Positions 35,515 through 44,601 of a stretch of 64,000 bases of DNA are shown here, piece by piece. The number at the start of each line of letters is the position of its first letter. Position 1 is the stretch's first letter. A program made the translations under genes and the position numbers. Source of the DNA: Spirosoma panaciterrae DSM 21099 (lineage in GTDB: Bacteria; Bacteroidota; Bacteroidia; Cytophagales; Spirosomataceae). Under the pieces are notes generated by a model. It was not told the DNA's origin and did no database searches. It saw only the letters and a list, made by a program, of their open reading frames with translations. The stretch covers positions 310,001 through 374,000 of the forward strand of contig NZ_KB893172.1 in assembly GCF_000374025.1 (NCBI RefSeq). The letters are read 5' to 3'.

Positions 35515-37086
35515 CTACTGTGTTTCTTCGAGTGGGGTAAAATCCTTGAAGGTTCGTTTAATGGCTTTATCGGACGAATCTTTTTTGCTTTGCCAGTTGG
35601 CGTCCAGTTCGAGTGCTACCAGTCCGCTTAAACTCATTGAATTACGGAAATCATCTAGCTTTTTGATGAAGTCACCAGTCCGCCGGGACGATTTCAGGGC
35701 AAATTCACGAGCAAAGACATCCCCTTTATTCTGCAATTCGCTTTTCTTGCCCAGCACATAGTTATAGCGATCGAGCAGATCTTTCATCGATTTACCGATT
35801 ACCTCGGTTGCTTCCAGGGTGCCCATCGTAAGCACCGCCGTACCGCCAACGGCCGAAATTATCTTTTGCGAACTTGGGTCATTGGCCGTAATGGCAGGCG
35901 AAACGCCCGTTATGGCACCCAGCGACGCGTTGGCTACCGACCGATTGCGTTTTCCGCCCTTGGCTTTTCGATAGTCGCGTTTGAGTTGCTCCTCCTTTTC
36001 GCTCAATTGTTCTACCAAACCCCACGCCTGCACCAGCGCCTGACGGTACTGGGCATAATAGTAGCGGTCTTTTTCAGCCTCATTGACCGTGTTTAATATG
36101 GTGAACGTAATACGTCGTTCTTCACGATTTTGCTCTTTATCCAGCACATAAAACGTAATCTGAACATTCAGCGAGTCATACGGGTCTTTGACGAAATCGT
36201 AGCCCGGTTGCCAGATAAATTCGTACTGGTTGTTGGTATTTTTAATTAAGGCCGACTTTGGAATGTTCTGGTTATCTGATAAAAAGCCAAAAGCCGCTAC
36301 GTCATCTTCGCCATTTAGGTCGGAGAGATAAAACTTTAGATTTACCGTTGCGTTCTCGCGCAGTTTGTAATGCGATTCTTTCGGAATGATATCTATGCTA
36401 GGGGGGAGGTCCATTTGCGTAACCTCAACCTTAAGCCGACCTTTGGTGCGGACTTTCGAGGGCTGATCTTCTACCCAAAATTCGATATACTGCGGATTTT
36501 GTTTCAACCGATTGAATTGGTTGAGCGACAGTGTCCAGGTCAACTCACCCTGTGATGATAGCTTACTACCTTCGGGCATCTGGTCGGCAATCGGAATGAA
36601 CACGATTGGGTCGCCATCGTCGTCGTGTACCATCTGCGCATCCATTTTATAGGTATTCTGCGTTCGGTAGCTCACGTAAAAGGGACGTAACTCGCCAATT
36701 ACGGGCGGGCGATTGACATGCTGAACTTTGAAATCGACCGTGTGTGAGGCCGTTTGGCCATGAGTGTTCCGCACCTCAAAAGTTACGGGATAGGTTTTTG
36801 TAGTCTGAATCCGATCGGCCAGATCGAATCCGGGATTCCAGGAGAAATGGCCCAGCGAATCCAGGTGCATGCCTTCTACAGGATCACTGCCGAATGCAAA
36901 CAATAGGGTATCCGTTGTAGAGCCAGTAGCTTTGAGATCAAACCGGACAGGCGTTCCTTCCGAAACGATATTCCAGTTATTCTGAGTTGGGAAAACGAGT
37001 TGTAATGGTTTCGACTCTTGCGCATAGCTGCTAACGAAAGGTACGAGCACCAACAGCCATGATACTAAACCGACAGTTCGGGTCAT
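35515..37086 (-). CDS. secreted protein with cadherin/Ig-like repeats
   Basis: 523 residues. A signal peptide (MTRTVGLVSWLLVLVPFVSSYAQ) precedes about three beta-sandwich repeats of the putative-Ig/cadherin kind (for example FGSDPVEGMHLDSLGHFSWNPGFD near 67-92 and the paired MPEGSKLSSQGELTWT and FIWQPGYDFV blocks). A charged helical region (about 330-400, WGLVEQLSEKEEQLKRDYRKAKGGKRN) then leads to a C-terminal helical part. No enzyme motif is seen. It lies downstream of the bamA/ompH block but behind that block's terminator. Possibly a surface or periplasmic structural protein. Confidence 0.7.
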   Translation of the reverse strand: MTRTVGLVSWLLVLVPFVSSYAQESKPLQLVFPTQNNWNIVSEGTPVRFDLKATGSTTDTLLFAFGSDPVEGMHLDSLGHFSWNPGFDLADRIQTTKTYPVTFEVRNTHGQTASHTVDFKVQHVNRPPVIGELRPFYVSYRTQNTYKMDAQMVHDDDGDPIVFIPIADQMPEGSKLSSQGELTWTLSLNQFNRLKQNPQYIEFWVEDQPSKVRTKGRLKVEVTQMDLPPSIDIIPKESHYKLRENATVNLKFYLSDLNGEDDVAAFGFLSDNQNIPKSALIKNTNNQYEFIWQPGYDFVKDPYDSLNVQITFYVLDKEQNREERRITFTILNTVNEAEKDRYYYAQYRQALVQAWGLVEQLSEKEEQLKRDYRKAKGGKRNRSVANASLGAITGVSPAITANDPSSQKIISAVGGTAVLTMGTLEATEVIGKSMKDLLDRYNYVLGKKSELQNKGDVFAREFALKSSRRTGDFIKKLDDFRNSMSLSGLVALELDANWQSKKDSSDKAIKRTFKDFTPLEETQ

Positions 37087-37312
37087 AAGGACGTTCGAGG
37101 GTAGTCTGTCTTAAAAAACGCAAAAATACGACCAAGATTTCGTCTAACGGCTGATAATCGTCAGTTTTAAGATTTTTCTTATGAATTACTTACTTTTATC
37201 TTGAAATAATTGATTTTTTTAAAGATTTCCAGTCTCAATGTTTGGTAGCTTATTCAGGAAAATCTACGGATTGGACTTGCAGCATATACGCATAGTTGAA
37301 ATAGAGGGTATA

Positions 37313-37347
37313 AAAAAACGCTTTACCAACCTGGTAAAGCGTTTTTT
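37313..37347 (-). terminator. intrinsic terminator after the ompH genes
   Basis: CGCTTTACCA pairs with TGGTAAAGCG, extended by six A-T pairs on the outside, around a 3-nt loop; the A-tract gives a T-run on the minus strand. It closes the uppS-bamA-ompH-ompH block. Confidence 0.85.
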
Positions 37348-37362
37348 CTAGGATAAAGAAAT

Positions 37363-38037
37363 CTAGTTTTTCTTCGGAGCGGTACCGCCTGCGGGAGTAG
37401 GTGCAGGCTTAGTGGCCGGAGCTGTGCTACCACCTGTTGTAGCAGGCTTAGCGGCTGCGGCAGCTTTAGCAGGATCGATCCCTAACTTTTTCAGCACCAG
37501 TTCGGTGATGTTGTTTTCTTCAGGCGCTACCAGCAGAATGGGGATGGTGTTGGCACCAGCGTCCAGATTAAATACATACTGGAAGCCACTTTCTTTAGCA
37601 ACCGCATCAATGGCTTTCTGAATTTTCTGAACAACCGGGTTCACCAATTGCTGATACTTACTCTGCAACGATTGCTGCGATGTCTGGCCAAACTCCTGAA
37701 TTCGGGCCTGTAGGCTTTGCAATTCCGTTTCACGGTCTTTGCGAATCACATCCGACATTTGCGCAGCTCCCTTTTCATAGGCGCTGTATTTGTCTTCCAA
37801 CTCTTTCTGCATCCGCTTCAGTTCGTTTTCTGATTGCGTACGCTGGATGGTCAGTTGGTTTTGAATATCTTTTGCTTCGGGTGTTTGCGACAGAACGTAA
37901 TCGATGTTCGTATAGCCTAACTTCAGCGGACCCGCTGCGGAGGTCGTAGTGGGCGTTGTTGTTGGGGCTTGTGCCTGTGCGTTTAAACCGCCCATCAGTA
38001 GAGCAGCAGCAAACGCCATGACGAGGTTTTTCTTCAT
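37363..38037 (-). CDS. OmpH/Skp-family periplasmic chaperone (second copy)
   Basis: 224 residues. Signal peptide MKKNLVMAFAAALLMGGLNAQAQ, then LGYTNIDYVLSQTPEAKDIQNQL, a long coiled-coil arm rich in Glu/Gln/Lys (about 60-130), and the return FQYVFNLDAG block typical of Skp. A Pro/Ala/Thr-rich tail (about 190-224) is extra. Skp-type trimers hold unfolded outer-membrane proteins for the BAM machine. It follows the other ompH gene by 23 bp. Confidence 0.9.
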   Translation of the reverse strand: MKKNLVMAFAAALLMGGLNAQAQAPTTTPTTTSAAGPLKLGYTNIDYVLSQTPEAKDIQNQLTIQRTQSENELKRMQKELEDKYSAYEKGAAQMSDVIRKDRETELQSLQARIQEFGQTSQQSLQSKYQQLVNPVVQKIQKAIDAVAKESGFQYVFNLDAGANTIPILLVAPEENNITELVLKKLGIDPAKAAAAAKPATTGGSTAPATKPAPTPAGGTAPKKN

Positions 38038-38060
38038 TTCGAATTTTTAGTTGTGTTAGC

Positions 38061-38636
38061 TTACTTCGGTTTTACTATGGTTGTTTTGTTTGTTGGATTA
38101 GTTGGGGTAGCTATTGGTTTAGTATCCAGCCCCAATTCTTCCATTACGTAATCGGAGTAATCGTGTCGGGGGTTCGTATAAAGCATAACAAAATCAGAGG
38201 CTTTATCGAACATGAAATCTAATTTTTTTTGCAGGCATATTTTTTCAACGGCCCGGTTTATCAACTCCATCGGAGCCTTCATCAACTCCTTCTTCTTCTC
38301 ATATAAAAGCCCTTGATAGCCAAAGACTTTATTGTTGTATTCACGAGCCTCCCGTTCTTTGTCACTGATGATGCGCTGGCGATCCCGCTTCATATCTTCA
38401 GTCAGCAGAATTTCTTCGGCCTGATACGCCTTTTGCAATTTTTCAATGTCGACGTATTTGTCCTGAATATCCTTTGACCATTTATCAGCAAACTTGTCGA
38501 TTTCGCTGAGCGCTTTTTGGTATTCAGGCATTTTGCTGAAGATGTATTCCGAATCAATGTAGCCAAACTTCTGGGCCTGAGCAGGAATACTCAACGCAAT
38601 AGCATACAAAAATACAAAAAACAGGACTTTTTTCAT
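38061..38636 (-). CDS. OmpH/Skp-family periplasmic chaperone (first copy)
   Basis: Start at ATG 38634-38636 (MKKVLFFVFLYAIALSIPAQAQ), giving 191 residues. It has the Skp-type FGYIDSEYIFSKMPEYQKALSEIDKF opening, a charged coiled-coil arm (about 50-120) and a C-terminal block LDFMFDKASDFVMLYTNP. It is a diverged duplicate of the gene 23 bp downstream. Both are transcribed behind bamA and are expected to deliver barrel proteins to it. Confidence 0.9.
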   Translation of the reverse strand: MKKVLFFVFLYAIALSIPAQAQKFGYIDSEYIFSKMPEYQKALSEIDKFADKWSKDIQDKYVDIEKLQKAYQAEEILLTEDMKRDRQRIISDKEREAREYNNKVFGYQGLLYEKKKELMKAPMELINRAVEKICLQKKLDFMFDKASDFVMLYTNPRHDYSDYVMEELGLDTKPIATPTNPTNKTTIVKPK

Positions 38637-38775
38637 CAGGAGCCAGCTAAATTTTGCGGGAAGGTGTTGATTGTCAAATGGATTTATGAGCAATTGGCGA
38701 ACAAACCGTTACAAAAACCGTACCGCTCCGGTAGCCAGACTCGTAAATCCATTTAACGTCGATTCTTCTAAAATC

Positions 38776-41370
38776 TTATCTGATTTGCTGCCCAATTGTA
38801 AAGTGGAACTGACCTGATGCCTTGTCTTTAACGCCCGGAATCTTGTCGAAGCCATAGCCGTAGTCAATCCCAATCAGACCAAAGGCGGGCATGAAAATAC
38901 GAGCCCCAAAGCCCATCGACCGCTTCAGGTCGAACGGATTGTATTGCTTATAACTAGCCCAGTTGTTACCGGCCTCCAGGAAGGTCAGCACAAAAATGGT
39001 AGCCGATGGGTTCAGCGATACAGGGTAGCGAAGTTCAGCAACGAACTTGTTGTACACGACACCGCCCTGACTACGAGAAGTTTGATCGACAGCCCGGTCG
39101 TAATCGGCTGTGTACACACTACGGTCGTCGTACCCACGCAGACCGATGATGTCCTGGGCCAGCGCAAACTGGCCCTGGCCAGCCAAGCCCGATCCGCCTA
39201 ATACGAAGCGTTCAAACGGCCCAATTGATGTGCGTTTGTTATAGCTACCCAGGAAGCCGAGGTGCGCACGAGTATTTAGAACCAGTTTGCCAAATACTGT
39301 CTGGAACCAGCTTGCATCGAACATCCATTTGTGGTATTCGACAAACTTATATTTATCTCGTGGTGCCTCTGCCGCAGTGGTTGTGCGCCAGGCTGAATAC
39401 GGAGGAGTAAACGAACCGCTCAGTGTGAACGAAGAACCATTCCGTGGGAACTGCGGATTGTCGATGCTATTGCGCGATAAGGTTGTGTTGAACGTAATAT
39501 TATTTGAAATACCATCCTTATAACCAATATAGAATAGGTCAAGGTTGTTCAGGTCATATCGTTGATACGAAAGGGAATTGGTCAGCGAGAAGTAATCATC
39601 CGGAATTTTCAACTGACGACCCAGGCCAATCGTAATGGCTGTGTTGGTATACGAACCCGTTGGGGTGCGGCCCTGCAAACTTTGATAGATACTGTACGGG
39701 TTGAGCGGGTCGTAGAACGTCCGGTACACCGTGTGGCTGGCACTTACTGAAAAAGCGTTTGGTTTGCGCCCGCCTAACCAGGGTTCGGTAAACGACAGGG
39801 AGTACACCTGATACTGGCTACCATTGGCCTGGAAGCGTAACTGGACCCGTTGACCATCACCCGCAGGCAGGGGTTTCCAGGCACTGAAGTTCGGAATATT
39901 ACGGGCCGAGAAGTTGTTGAACGTCAGACCCAGGGTTCCGACGAAACCAACGTAACCACCCCAGCCACCCGACAATTCGATCTGATCGGAAGGCTTTTCT
40001 TCAACCGAGTACTCAATATCTACCGTTCCGTCGCTCTGTGGAACAGGGTTAATACCAATTTTTTCGGGGTCAAAATAGCCCAGTGTGGCCAGCTCACGCT
40101 GTGTACGAATCAGGGCGGTTTTTGAGAATTTCTGGCCGGGCAGCGTCCGGATGGTACGCATTACCACGTGATCACTGGTTTTAGTATTTCCGTTCAGAAT
40201 AACTTTGTTGATTGTCGCCTGCTTCCCTTCGAAAATCCGGATTTCAAGGTCGATAGAGTCCCCTTCGATCGCCCGTTCGATGGGTTGGGCATTGTAATAC
40301 AGATACCCCAGATCCATGTACTGCGAACTCAAATCCTGCCCTGGGTTTCCGTTCAGGCGTTTCTCCAGGTCTTCCGGGTTATAGATATCGCCTTTCGTGA
40401 TACCCAGTACCTGCCGAAGCTGATCGGCGGTATAGAGGTAGTTGCCCGAAAAATCAATTTTACGATAATAATACTGATGGCCTTCATTCAGCTTCATGTT
40501 GATGCTGATGGTCCGGCCTCCGTTATTGATGACGGTATCGTGCTCGATGGCAGCATCGCGGTAGCCGAGCTTGTTATAGTATTCGAGCAGTTTTTGCTTA
40601 TCCTCTTCGTACTTTTTGGGAATGAACTTCGATGGCGAGAAGAGTCGTCCGAAACGCATTTCTTTGGTACTTTTCATCTTCATTCGGACAGCATCTTCGT
40701 CGACTTCATCGATCCCTTCGAAATTGATTTTTGCAATTTTGATTTTCTGACCTTTATCGACCGATACCCGCATGGTCGCGTTGTTGCGCGTGCTATCGGG
40801 AATGGTTGTGATTTTGACTTTCGTGTTCAGATACCCCTTGTCGACGAAGTATTTACGGACGGCCAGTTGGGTATTTTTTGTAATGGTGTTCGTTACAATC
40901 TTGCCCAGATTGAGCTTGATTTTGTCTTTCAGGTTATCCTGTTCCCCTTTTTTAACACCAATGAAATTGACCCGGTAAAGACGGGGCCGTTCCTGAACGC
41001 GGAACATAAGCGAGATTTTTTCGCCGTTGACGTTGGTAGCGAACAACTCTACATTGTCGAGCAAGCCTGACTCCATCAGCTTACGTACCGATGAACCAAC
41101 CGCTTCGCCCGGAATTCGTATTTTGTCGCCCATTTTTAAGCCTGCCAGCGATACCAGCGAGTTAGGGTCGAGATAGCGGGTACCTGTTACGGTCAAACCA
41201 ACAATTTCGTACTCTTTGGGGCTGGCGTAATTGAGCAGATCGTTACTTTCAGTGGATGCAGGCGGTGTATCGCGACCTACACCTACGCGTACCTGAGCCC
41301 TTAGCTGAGCGGGTAATAAGCTCATGAGCAGACAAACGGCTCCTAATATAACTTTTATACGGTGTTCCAA
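38776..41370 (-). CDS. bamA: outer-membrane protein assembly factor BamA
   Basis: 864 residues. Signal peptide, then POTRA domains (about 50-440) with blocks such as VRKLMESGLLDNVELFA and LREMRFGRLFSPSKF-type segments, and a C-terminal 16-strand barrel (about 450-864) with GGSGLAGQGQFALAQDIIGLRGYDD near strand turns. It inserts beta-barrel proteins into the outer membrane. The only plausible initiator for a full signal peptide is TTG at 41368-41370; no in-frame ATG lies upstream before a stop. It sits between uppS and the ompH pair, the usual Bacteroidota order. Confidence 0.94.
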   Translation of the reverse strand: MEHRIKVILGAVCLLMSLLPAQLRAQVRVGVGRDTPPASTESNDLLNYASPKEYEIVGLTVTGTRYLDPNSLVSLAGLKMGDKIRIPGEAVGSSVRKLMESGLLDNVELFATNVNGEKISLMFRVQERPRLYRVNFIGVKKGEQDNLKDKIKLNLGKIVTNTITKNTQLAVRKYFVDKGYLNTKVKITTIPDSTRNNATMRVSVDKGQKIKIAKINFEGIDEVDEDAVRMKMKSTKEMRFGRLFSPSKFIPKKYEEDKQKLLEYYNKLGYRDAAIEHDTVINNGGRTISINMKLNEGHQYYYRKIDFSGNYLYTADQLRQVLGITKGDIYNPEDLEKRLNGNPGQDLSSQYMDLGYLYYNAQPIERAIEGDSIDLEIRIFEGKQATINKVILNGNTKTSDHVVMRTIRTLPGQKFSKTALIRTQRELATLGYFDPEKIGINPVPQSDGTVDIEYSVEEKPSDQIELSGGWGGYVGFVGTLGLTFNNFSARNIPNFSAWKPLPAGDGQRVQLRFQANGSQYQVYSLSFTEPWLGGRKPNAFSVSASHTVYRTFYDPLNPYSIYQSLQGRTPTGSYTNTAITIGLGRQLKIPDDYFSLTNSLSYQRYDLNNLDLFYIGYKDGISNNITFNTTLSRNSIDNPQFPRNGSSFTLSGSFTPPYSAWRTTTAAEAPRDKYKFVEYHKWMFDASWFQTVFGKLVLNTRAHLGFLGSYNKRTSIGPFERFVLGGSGLAGQGQFALAQDIIGLRGYDDRSVYTADYDRAVDQTSRSQGGVVYNKFVAELRYPVSLNPSATIFVLTFLEAGNNWASYKQYNPFDLKRSMGFGARIFMPAFGLIGIDYGYGFDKIPGVKDKASGQFHFTIGQQIR

Positions 41371-41535
41371 GTTGGTATTTATATTAATGATCTACTGACC
41401 AGACGAGAGGGTAGAATGTAGGCTTAGCCAATTGCTACCTCGTTTTCGATCAGTTGTTTAGATTCCGTTTTTATCGTAAGCGTTGGAATAGACAGACGCT
41501 TATCTCTCTGCTCCAACCTGTATTTCGTATAGTCC

Positions 41536-42273
41536 TTATTTGACAAGTTGCTCACTGATTTTGCCAAACCGGCGCTCACGTTGCTGGTAGTTGACAATTG
41601 CTTCGTACAGATGAACTTTCCGAAAGTCGGGCCAGAGTACATCGGGCATGTATAGTTCTGCGTACGCCAGTTGCCAAAGCATAAAGTTACTGATGCGCAT
41701 CTCGCCACTGGTTCGGATCATCAGTTCCGGGTCGGGTATACCCCCCGTGGTCAACTGTTGACTAAAGGCCGTCTCATCAATCTGGTCAGGCGTCAGCTTG
41801 CCATCCCGAACATCTTCAGCCAGTTTTTTTGCGGCTTCCACGATTTCCCAACGACCGCTGTAGCTCAGGGCCAGAATGAGGGTTAAACCGGTATTCTGGC
41901 TTGTTTCACGGATGGCTTCAGCCAGTTCTCGTCGGCAGTCGGATGGCAGACTGTCGGTATTTCCGATGGTTGCCAGCCGAACATTATTGTTCATCAGTGT
42001 TTTTATCTCATCCCGAATGGTATGGACCAGGAGCGTCATGAGCGCGTCTACTTCGAATTTCGGACGATTCCAGTTTTCGGTTGAAAACGCGTAGAGGGTA
42101 AGGTATTTCACGCCCAGTTCGGCGCATCCTTCCGTAACTTCACGCACGGCCTTGATGGCACTGCGATGACCAAATACCCGGGCTGCTCCCTGTCGTTTTG
42201 CCCAGCGTCCATTTCCATCCATGATAACGGCTATGTGCTGGGGCAGATTGCTCGGGTTAATATGTTCCTTCAT
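41536..42273 (-). CDS. uppS: isoprenyl transferase (undecaprenyl diphosphate synthase)
   Basis: 245 residues. The catalytic aspartate Asp19 lies in IAVIMDGNGRWAK, and the downstream motifs LYAFSTENWNRP and DPELMIRTSGEMRISNF are intact. The cis-prenyltransferase makes the C55 carrier for peptidoglycan and O-antigen. It heads the minus-strand envelope block and has a recognisable promoter. 165 bp separate it from bamA. Confidence 0.96.
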   Translation of the reverse strand: MKEHINPSNLPQHIAVIMDGNGRWAKRQGAARVFGHRSAIKAVREVTEGCAELGVKYLTLYAFSTENWNRPKFEVDALMTLLVHTIRDEIKTLMNNNVRLATIGNTDSLPSDCRRELAEAIRETSQNTGLTLILALSYSGRWEIVEAAKKLAEDVRDGKLTPDQIDETAFSQQLTTGGIPDPELMIRTSGEMRISNFMLWQLAYAELYMPDVLWPDFRKVHLYEAIVNYQQRERRFGKISEQLVK

Positions 42274-42344
42274 CCCAAGTGGGGCGTTTTAACAAGAATT
42301 AAGATATATGCCTTTAGATCGCCTATATTCGACTGCCTAGTCTG
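42274..42344. other. uppS leader and intergenic region
   Basis: The 320-bp gap 42274-42593 contains the uppS promoter (42345-42373) and its leader of about 65 nt. The remainder up to 42593 is AT-rich and holds nothing else I can support. Confidence 0.5.
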
Positions 42345-42373
42345 CAAAGTTACTAAATTCTATTAGATCAAAA
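42345..42373 (-). promoter_or_regulatory. promoter of uppS-bamA-ompH block
   Basis: On the minus strand TAACTTTG (42345-42352) matches TAnnTTTG, and TTTTG (42369-42373) stands 16 bp upstream as a -33 element. Initiation would fall near 42338, about 65 nt before the uppS start. Confidence 0.6.
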
Positions 42374-42593
42374 GAATAGAGATGAAGCAAGCGAGAGGGT
42401 CTTAACTTATTTTAATAAGTAAGTAGTGGTTCTCCGTATCGTTATTGCAGCTCTGAGGGCGTTTGGTCAACTAATAATTCGTTGAGGTTAGGATTAATTT
42501 ACATACCTTTAGAAAAAAATAGTTGTTTATCGACTACTTCTCCTTCTCCTCCCTTTGAGTTGACGGTCTAGCACGTCCTTTAGCCATCAACTC

Positions 42594-42911
42594 ATGCAGT
42601 TTTTTATCCCCTTTGCGGCTAGTGAGGCCCAGGCTCAACGCATCCTGAAACGAATAAGCGATAATTTGCGGGCTTATGGCTACCCATTGAACCAAGGTTT
42701 TTTCTATCAGGTCAGCTATCTCTTTGAGGGGGCTGTGGTGTCGGATACGGTTGGAGAAGCCTCTTGTCAGAATAATGAAATCGTGCTGGCAATCTTCAGG
42801 CAATCTGAAGAGTACCTGATTTGTACCTATAGCCGAGGGGTAACCTGGGGTACGCCAATGGTGGCTCAATGTAAAGATGTCCAGCTTGCTACGGCCTTCA
42901 ATAGTGAATGA
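42594..42911 (+). CDS. hypothetical protein, 105 aa
   Basis: 105 residues from ATG 42594 (MQFFIPFAASEAQAQRILKR). Mixed alpha/beta character with aromatic residues spread through the chain (YGYPLNQGFFYQVSYLFEG), no signal peptide, no recognised domain. An overlapping minus-strand frame (42534-42869) is less protein-like. Alone between the uppS promoter and the cold-shock genes. Function unknown. Confidence 0.55.
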   Translation: MQFFIPFAASEAQAQRILKRISDNLRAYGYPLNQGFFYQVSYLFEGAVVSDTVGEASCQNNEIVLAIFRQSEEYLICTYSRGVTWGTPMVAQCKDVQLATAFNSE

Positions 42912-43119
42912 CGCATAGAGACTTAGATCGATTGATCAACGTATAATTCCAGACGGTAGGTGAGTGCTTCTGATTGAAAGACAGAGGGTTAGTGGTTTTC
43001 GGCTAGCCATTTTCTGTTTAGGGATTCTAAGAAATTGCCTCGTTTTTATAACCATTCTACATCCAGGACTGCGCTTTGGTGGAGTTCGGCATTAAAATTC
43101 AGTACTATAAATTCTCTAT

Positions 43120-43563
43120 ATGAGCACATCCAAAGAAACATTTAACAAACGAGAGAAAGAGAAAGCAAGACAAAAAAAGAAACTGCAAAAGCAGGAAAAG
43201 AAGGAAGACCGGAAAGCGAACCTCAATAAAGGCAAGAGTTTGGACCAGATGTTGGCGTACGTGGATGAAAATGGTAATTTATCGTCTACGCCCCCTATCT
43301 ACAAGCCCTCTGAATCGAAAGAGAATGGGGCTACCAATGGCCAGCAGCATCGGGTAAGAAATGAAAGCAGTCGGGAGGGAGTTCTTACCCGGTTTGATCC
43401 CGTAAAGGGGTACGGTTTCATTCGGGATACGCAGAGTCGGCAAAGTGTTTTTGTTCACCAGAATGAATTGATCGAACCAATCAGCGAAAATGATCGTGTC
43501 ATTTTCGAAATAAAAAATACTCCTAAGGGAGCGAGTGCTGTTCAGGTAAAAAAACAGGTATAA
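43120..43563 (+). CDS. cold-shock-domain protein with basic N-terminal extension
   Basis: 147 residues. The first 50 or so are extremely Lys/Glu-rich (KEKARQKKKLQKQEKKEDRKANLNK, shown in part), likely an RNA-interacting, disordered arm. The C-terminal 65 residues form a cold-shock domain with RNP motifs KGYGFIRD and VFVHQNEL. It probably binds single-stranded RNA, as the sister gene at 43960 would, but with an added tether. A 56-codon gene follows 71 bp downstream. Confidence 0.85.
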   Translation: MSTSKETFNKREKEKARQKKKLQKQEKKEDRKANLNKGKSLDQMLAYVDENGNLSSTPPIYKPSESKENGATNGQQHRVRNESSREGVLTRFDPVKGYGFIRDTQSRQSVFVHQNELIEPISENDRVIFEIKNTPKGASAVQVKKQV

Positions 43564-43634
43564 GCCAGCGCTTATGTCAACGTGAGCATGAACAGCCTTC
43601 GCGAATTCAGGGTGTTAACGAGTTACTGACTATC

Positions 43635-43805
43635 ATGAGAGAATATTCAAAATTAACGGCTAAAGAGCGGCAGGTAGTGGCACGCCAACAGGCAGAAGCA
43701 GCTAAAAAGCCGTATCTGGTAAAAGGTATGCCCAAAACAATTCTGTATTTAAGCGACGAACAGGCAACAAAACGGGTCGATTTGATTCCTCAATTTGGTC
43801 GATAA
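43635..43805 (+). CDS. small basic protein, 56 aa
   Basis: A 56-codon frame, ATG 43635 to TAA 43803-43805. It reads MREYSKLTAKERQVVARQQA near the start and ends in DLIPQFGR. It is basic and helix-prone with no signal peptide. It follows the cold-shock-domain gene by 71 bp on the same strand and could be co-transcribed. Coding character is plausible but modest. Confidence 0.4.
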   Translation: MREYSKLTAKERQVVARQQAEAAKKPYLVKGMPKTILYLSDEQATKRVDLIPQFGR

Positions 43806-43901
43806 GTCGGTTTATCAACCCGAATAGGTGCAGATAAAGGGTACTTGCCGGCGTTGGTGCTCTAGGTAGCCTATGGCCCTGATTATAGTCACTATAAAAT
43901 A

Positions 43902-43935
43902 AAAAAAGCATCCCATTGAAGGGATGCTTTTTTTA
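43902..43935 (-). terminator. intrinsic terminator of the cold-shock gene
   Basis: GCATCCC pairs with GGGATGC, flanked by seven A and seven T, around loop ATTGAA. In minus-strand orientation it closes the 63-aa cold-shock gene; it can also stop transcripts from the plus side. Confidence 0.85.
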
Positions 43936-43959
43936 TGACTCAATACGTATATCGCACAA

Positions 43960-44151
43960 TTAAGCTCGCTCGACATCAACAGCATTCAAGCCTTTCTTTC
44001 CCTGCTCGACGCTGAATTTTACTTTGTCGTTTTCACGGATAAGATCAATGACACCCGAAGCGTGAACAAAAATATCAGCACTACCGTCATCAGGTTTAAT
44101 GAAGCCAAACCCTTTGGTCTCATTGAAGAATTTTACAGTTCCTGTTTGCAT
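43960..44151 (-). CDS. cold-shock protein CspA family
   Basis: 63 residues, MQTGTVKFFNETKGFGFIKP at the start, with RNP1 KGFGFI and RNP2 DIFVHAS. This is a complete minimal cold-shock domain acting as a single-stranded nucleic-acid chaperone. It has a long upstream region without a gene, which may include a structured leader as in other csp genes, though none could be verified by eye. Confidence 0.95.
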   Translation of the reverse strand: MQTGTVKFFNETKGFGFIKPDDGSADIFVHASGVIDLIRENDKVKFSVEQGKKGLNAVDVERA

Positions 44152-44601
44152 TTTTTTCTAATTTAGTACGAAGTACGTGACTATAAATGGTAATTCCAAG
44201 GTATTGGCCTTAACATCGTAATATTATTTTATTGATAGTCAGACATTCTCTTCTATATTCTTCAGCCAACATCCGTGTATCATCGTAGAATTGAGGACAA
44301 TGGTGGTTTACTGAAAGTGGTTCAAAGGGTATGGAAAATCGGATCGGGAGCGGAAGCAGGCTCCGCCGTTACTGGCAGGTCCATATGGGTAAAACTTCCT
44401 GTGCCTTGCTGGGGGCTGGTTGTCGTAAACGCGTCTTAAGTACTCAATCTGAACGAAAAGCGTGAAAAAAGTTGATATACACTATTCACTTGTTTCGTCG
44501 TTCATTCTTTCGCTGTTTGTTGGGTATCTTTGTGCCCGCAGAAAACATAAAGTAGGGCGGTACGTTGTTTGGGTACGAACCTATTTTTTCCATTCATTGT
44601 A
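44152..44601. other. intergenic region between cspA-type and fasciclin genes
   Basis: About 450 bp between divergent genes. It holds the csp upstream region and, on the plus strand, a -7 element TATCTTTG at 44525-44532 for the fasciclin gene; no matching -33 box is evident. A 44-codon frame from ATG 44331 has no supporting features. Nothing else is recognised. Confidence 0.5.
44525..44532 (+). promoter_or_regulatory. -7 element upstream of fasciclin gene
   Basis: TATCTTTG matches TAnnTTTG exactly, 70 bp before the proposed start. The -33 partner is not clear. Confidence 0.45.

Noticed and set aside
40168-41070. 300-codon plus-strand frame inside bamA
   Set aside because: Antisense to the POTRA region of bamA and without a domain.
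42534-42869. minus-strand frame overlapping the hypothetical protein at 42594
   Set aside because: The plus-strand frame has the better protein-like composition; the minus frame ends in a charged low-complexity tail.
44331-44465. 44-codon frame in the csp-fasciclin gap
   Set aside because: Arg/Ser/Gly-rich with no conserved feature or promoter context.
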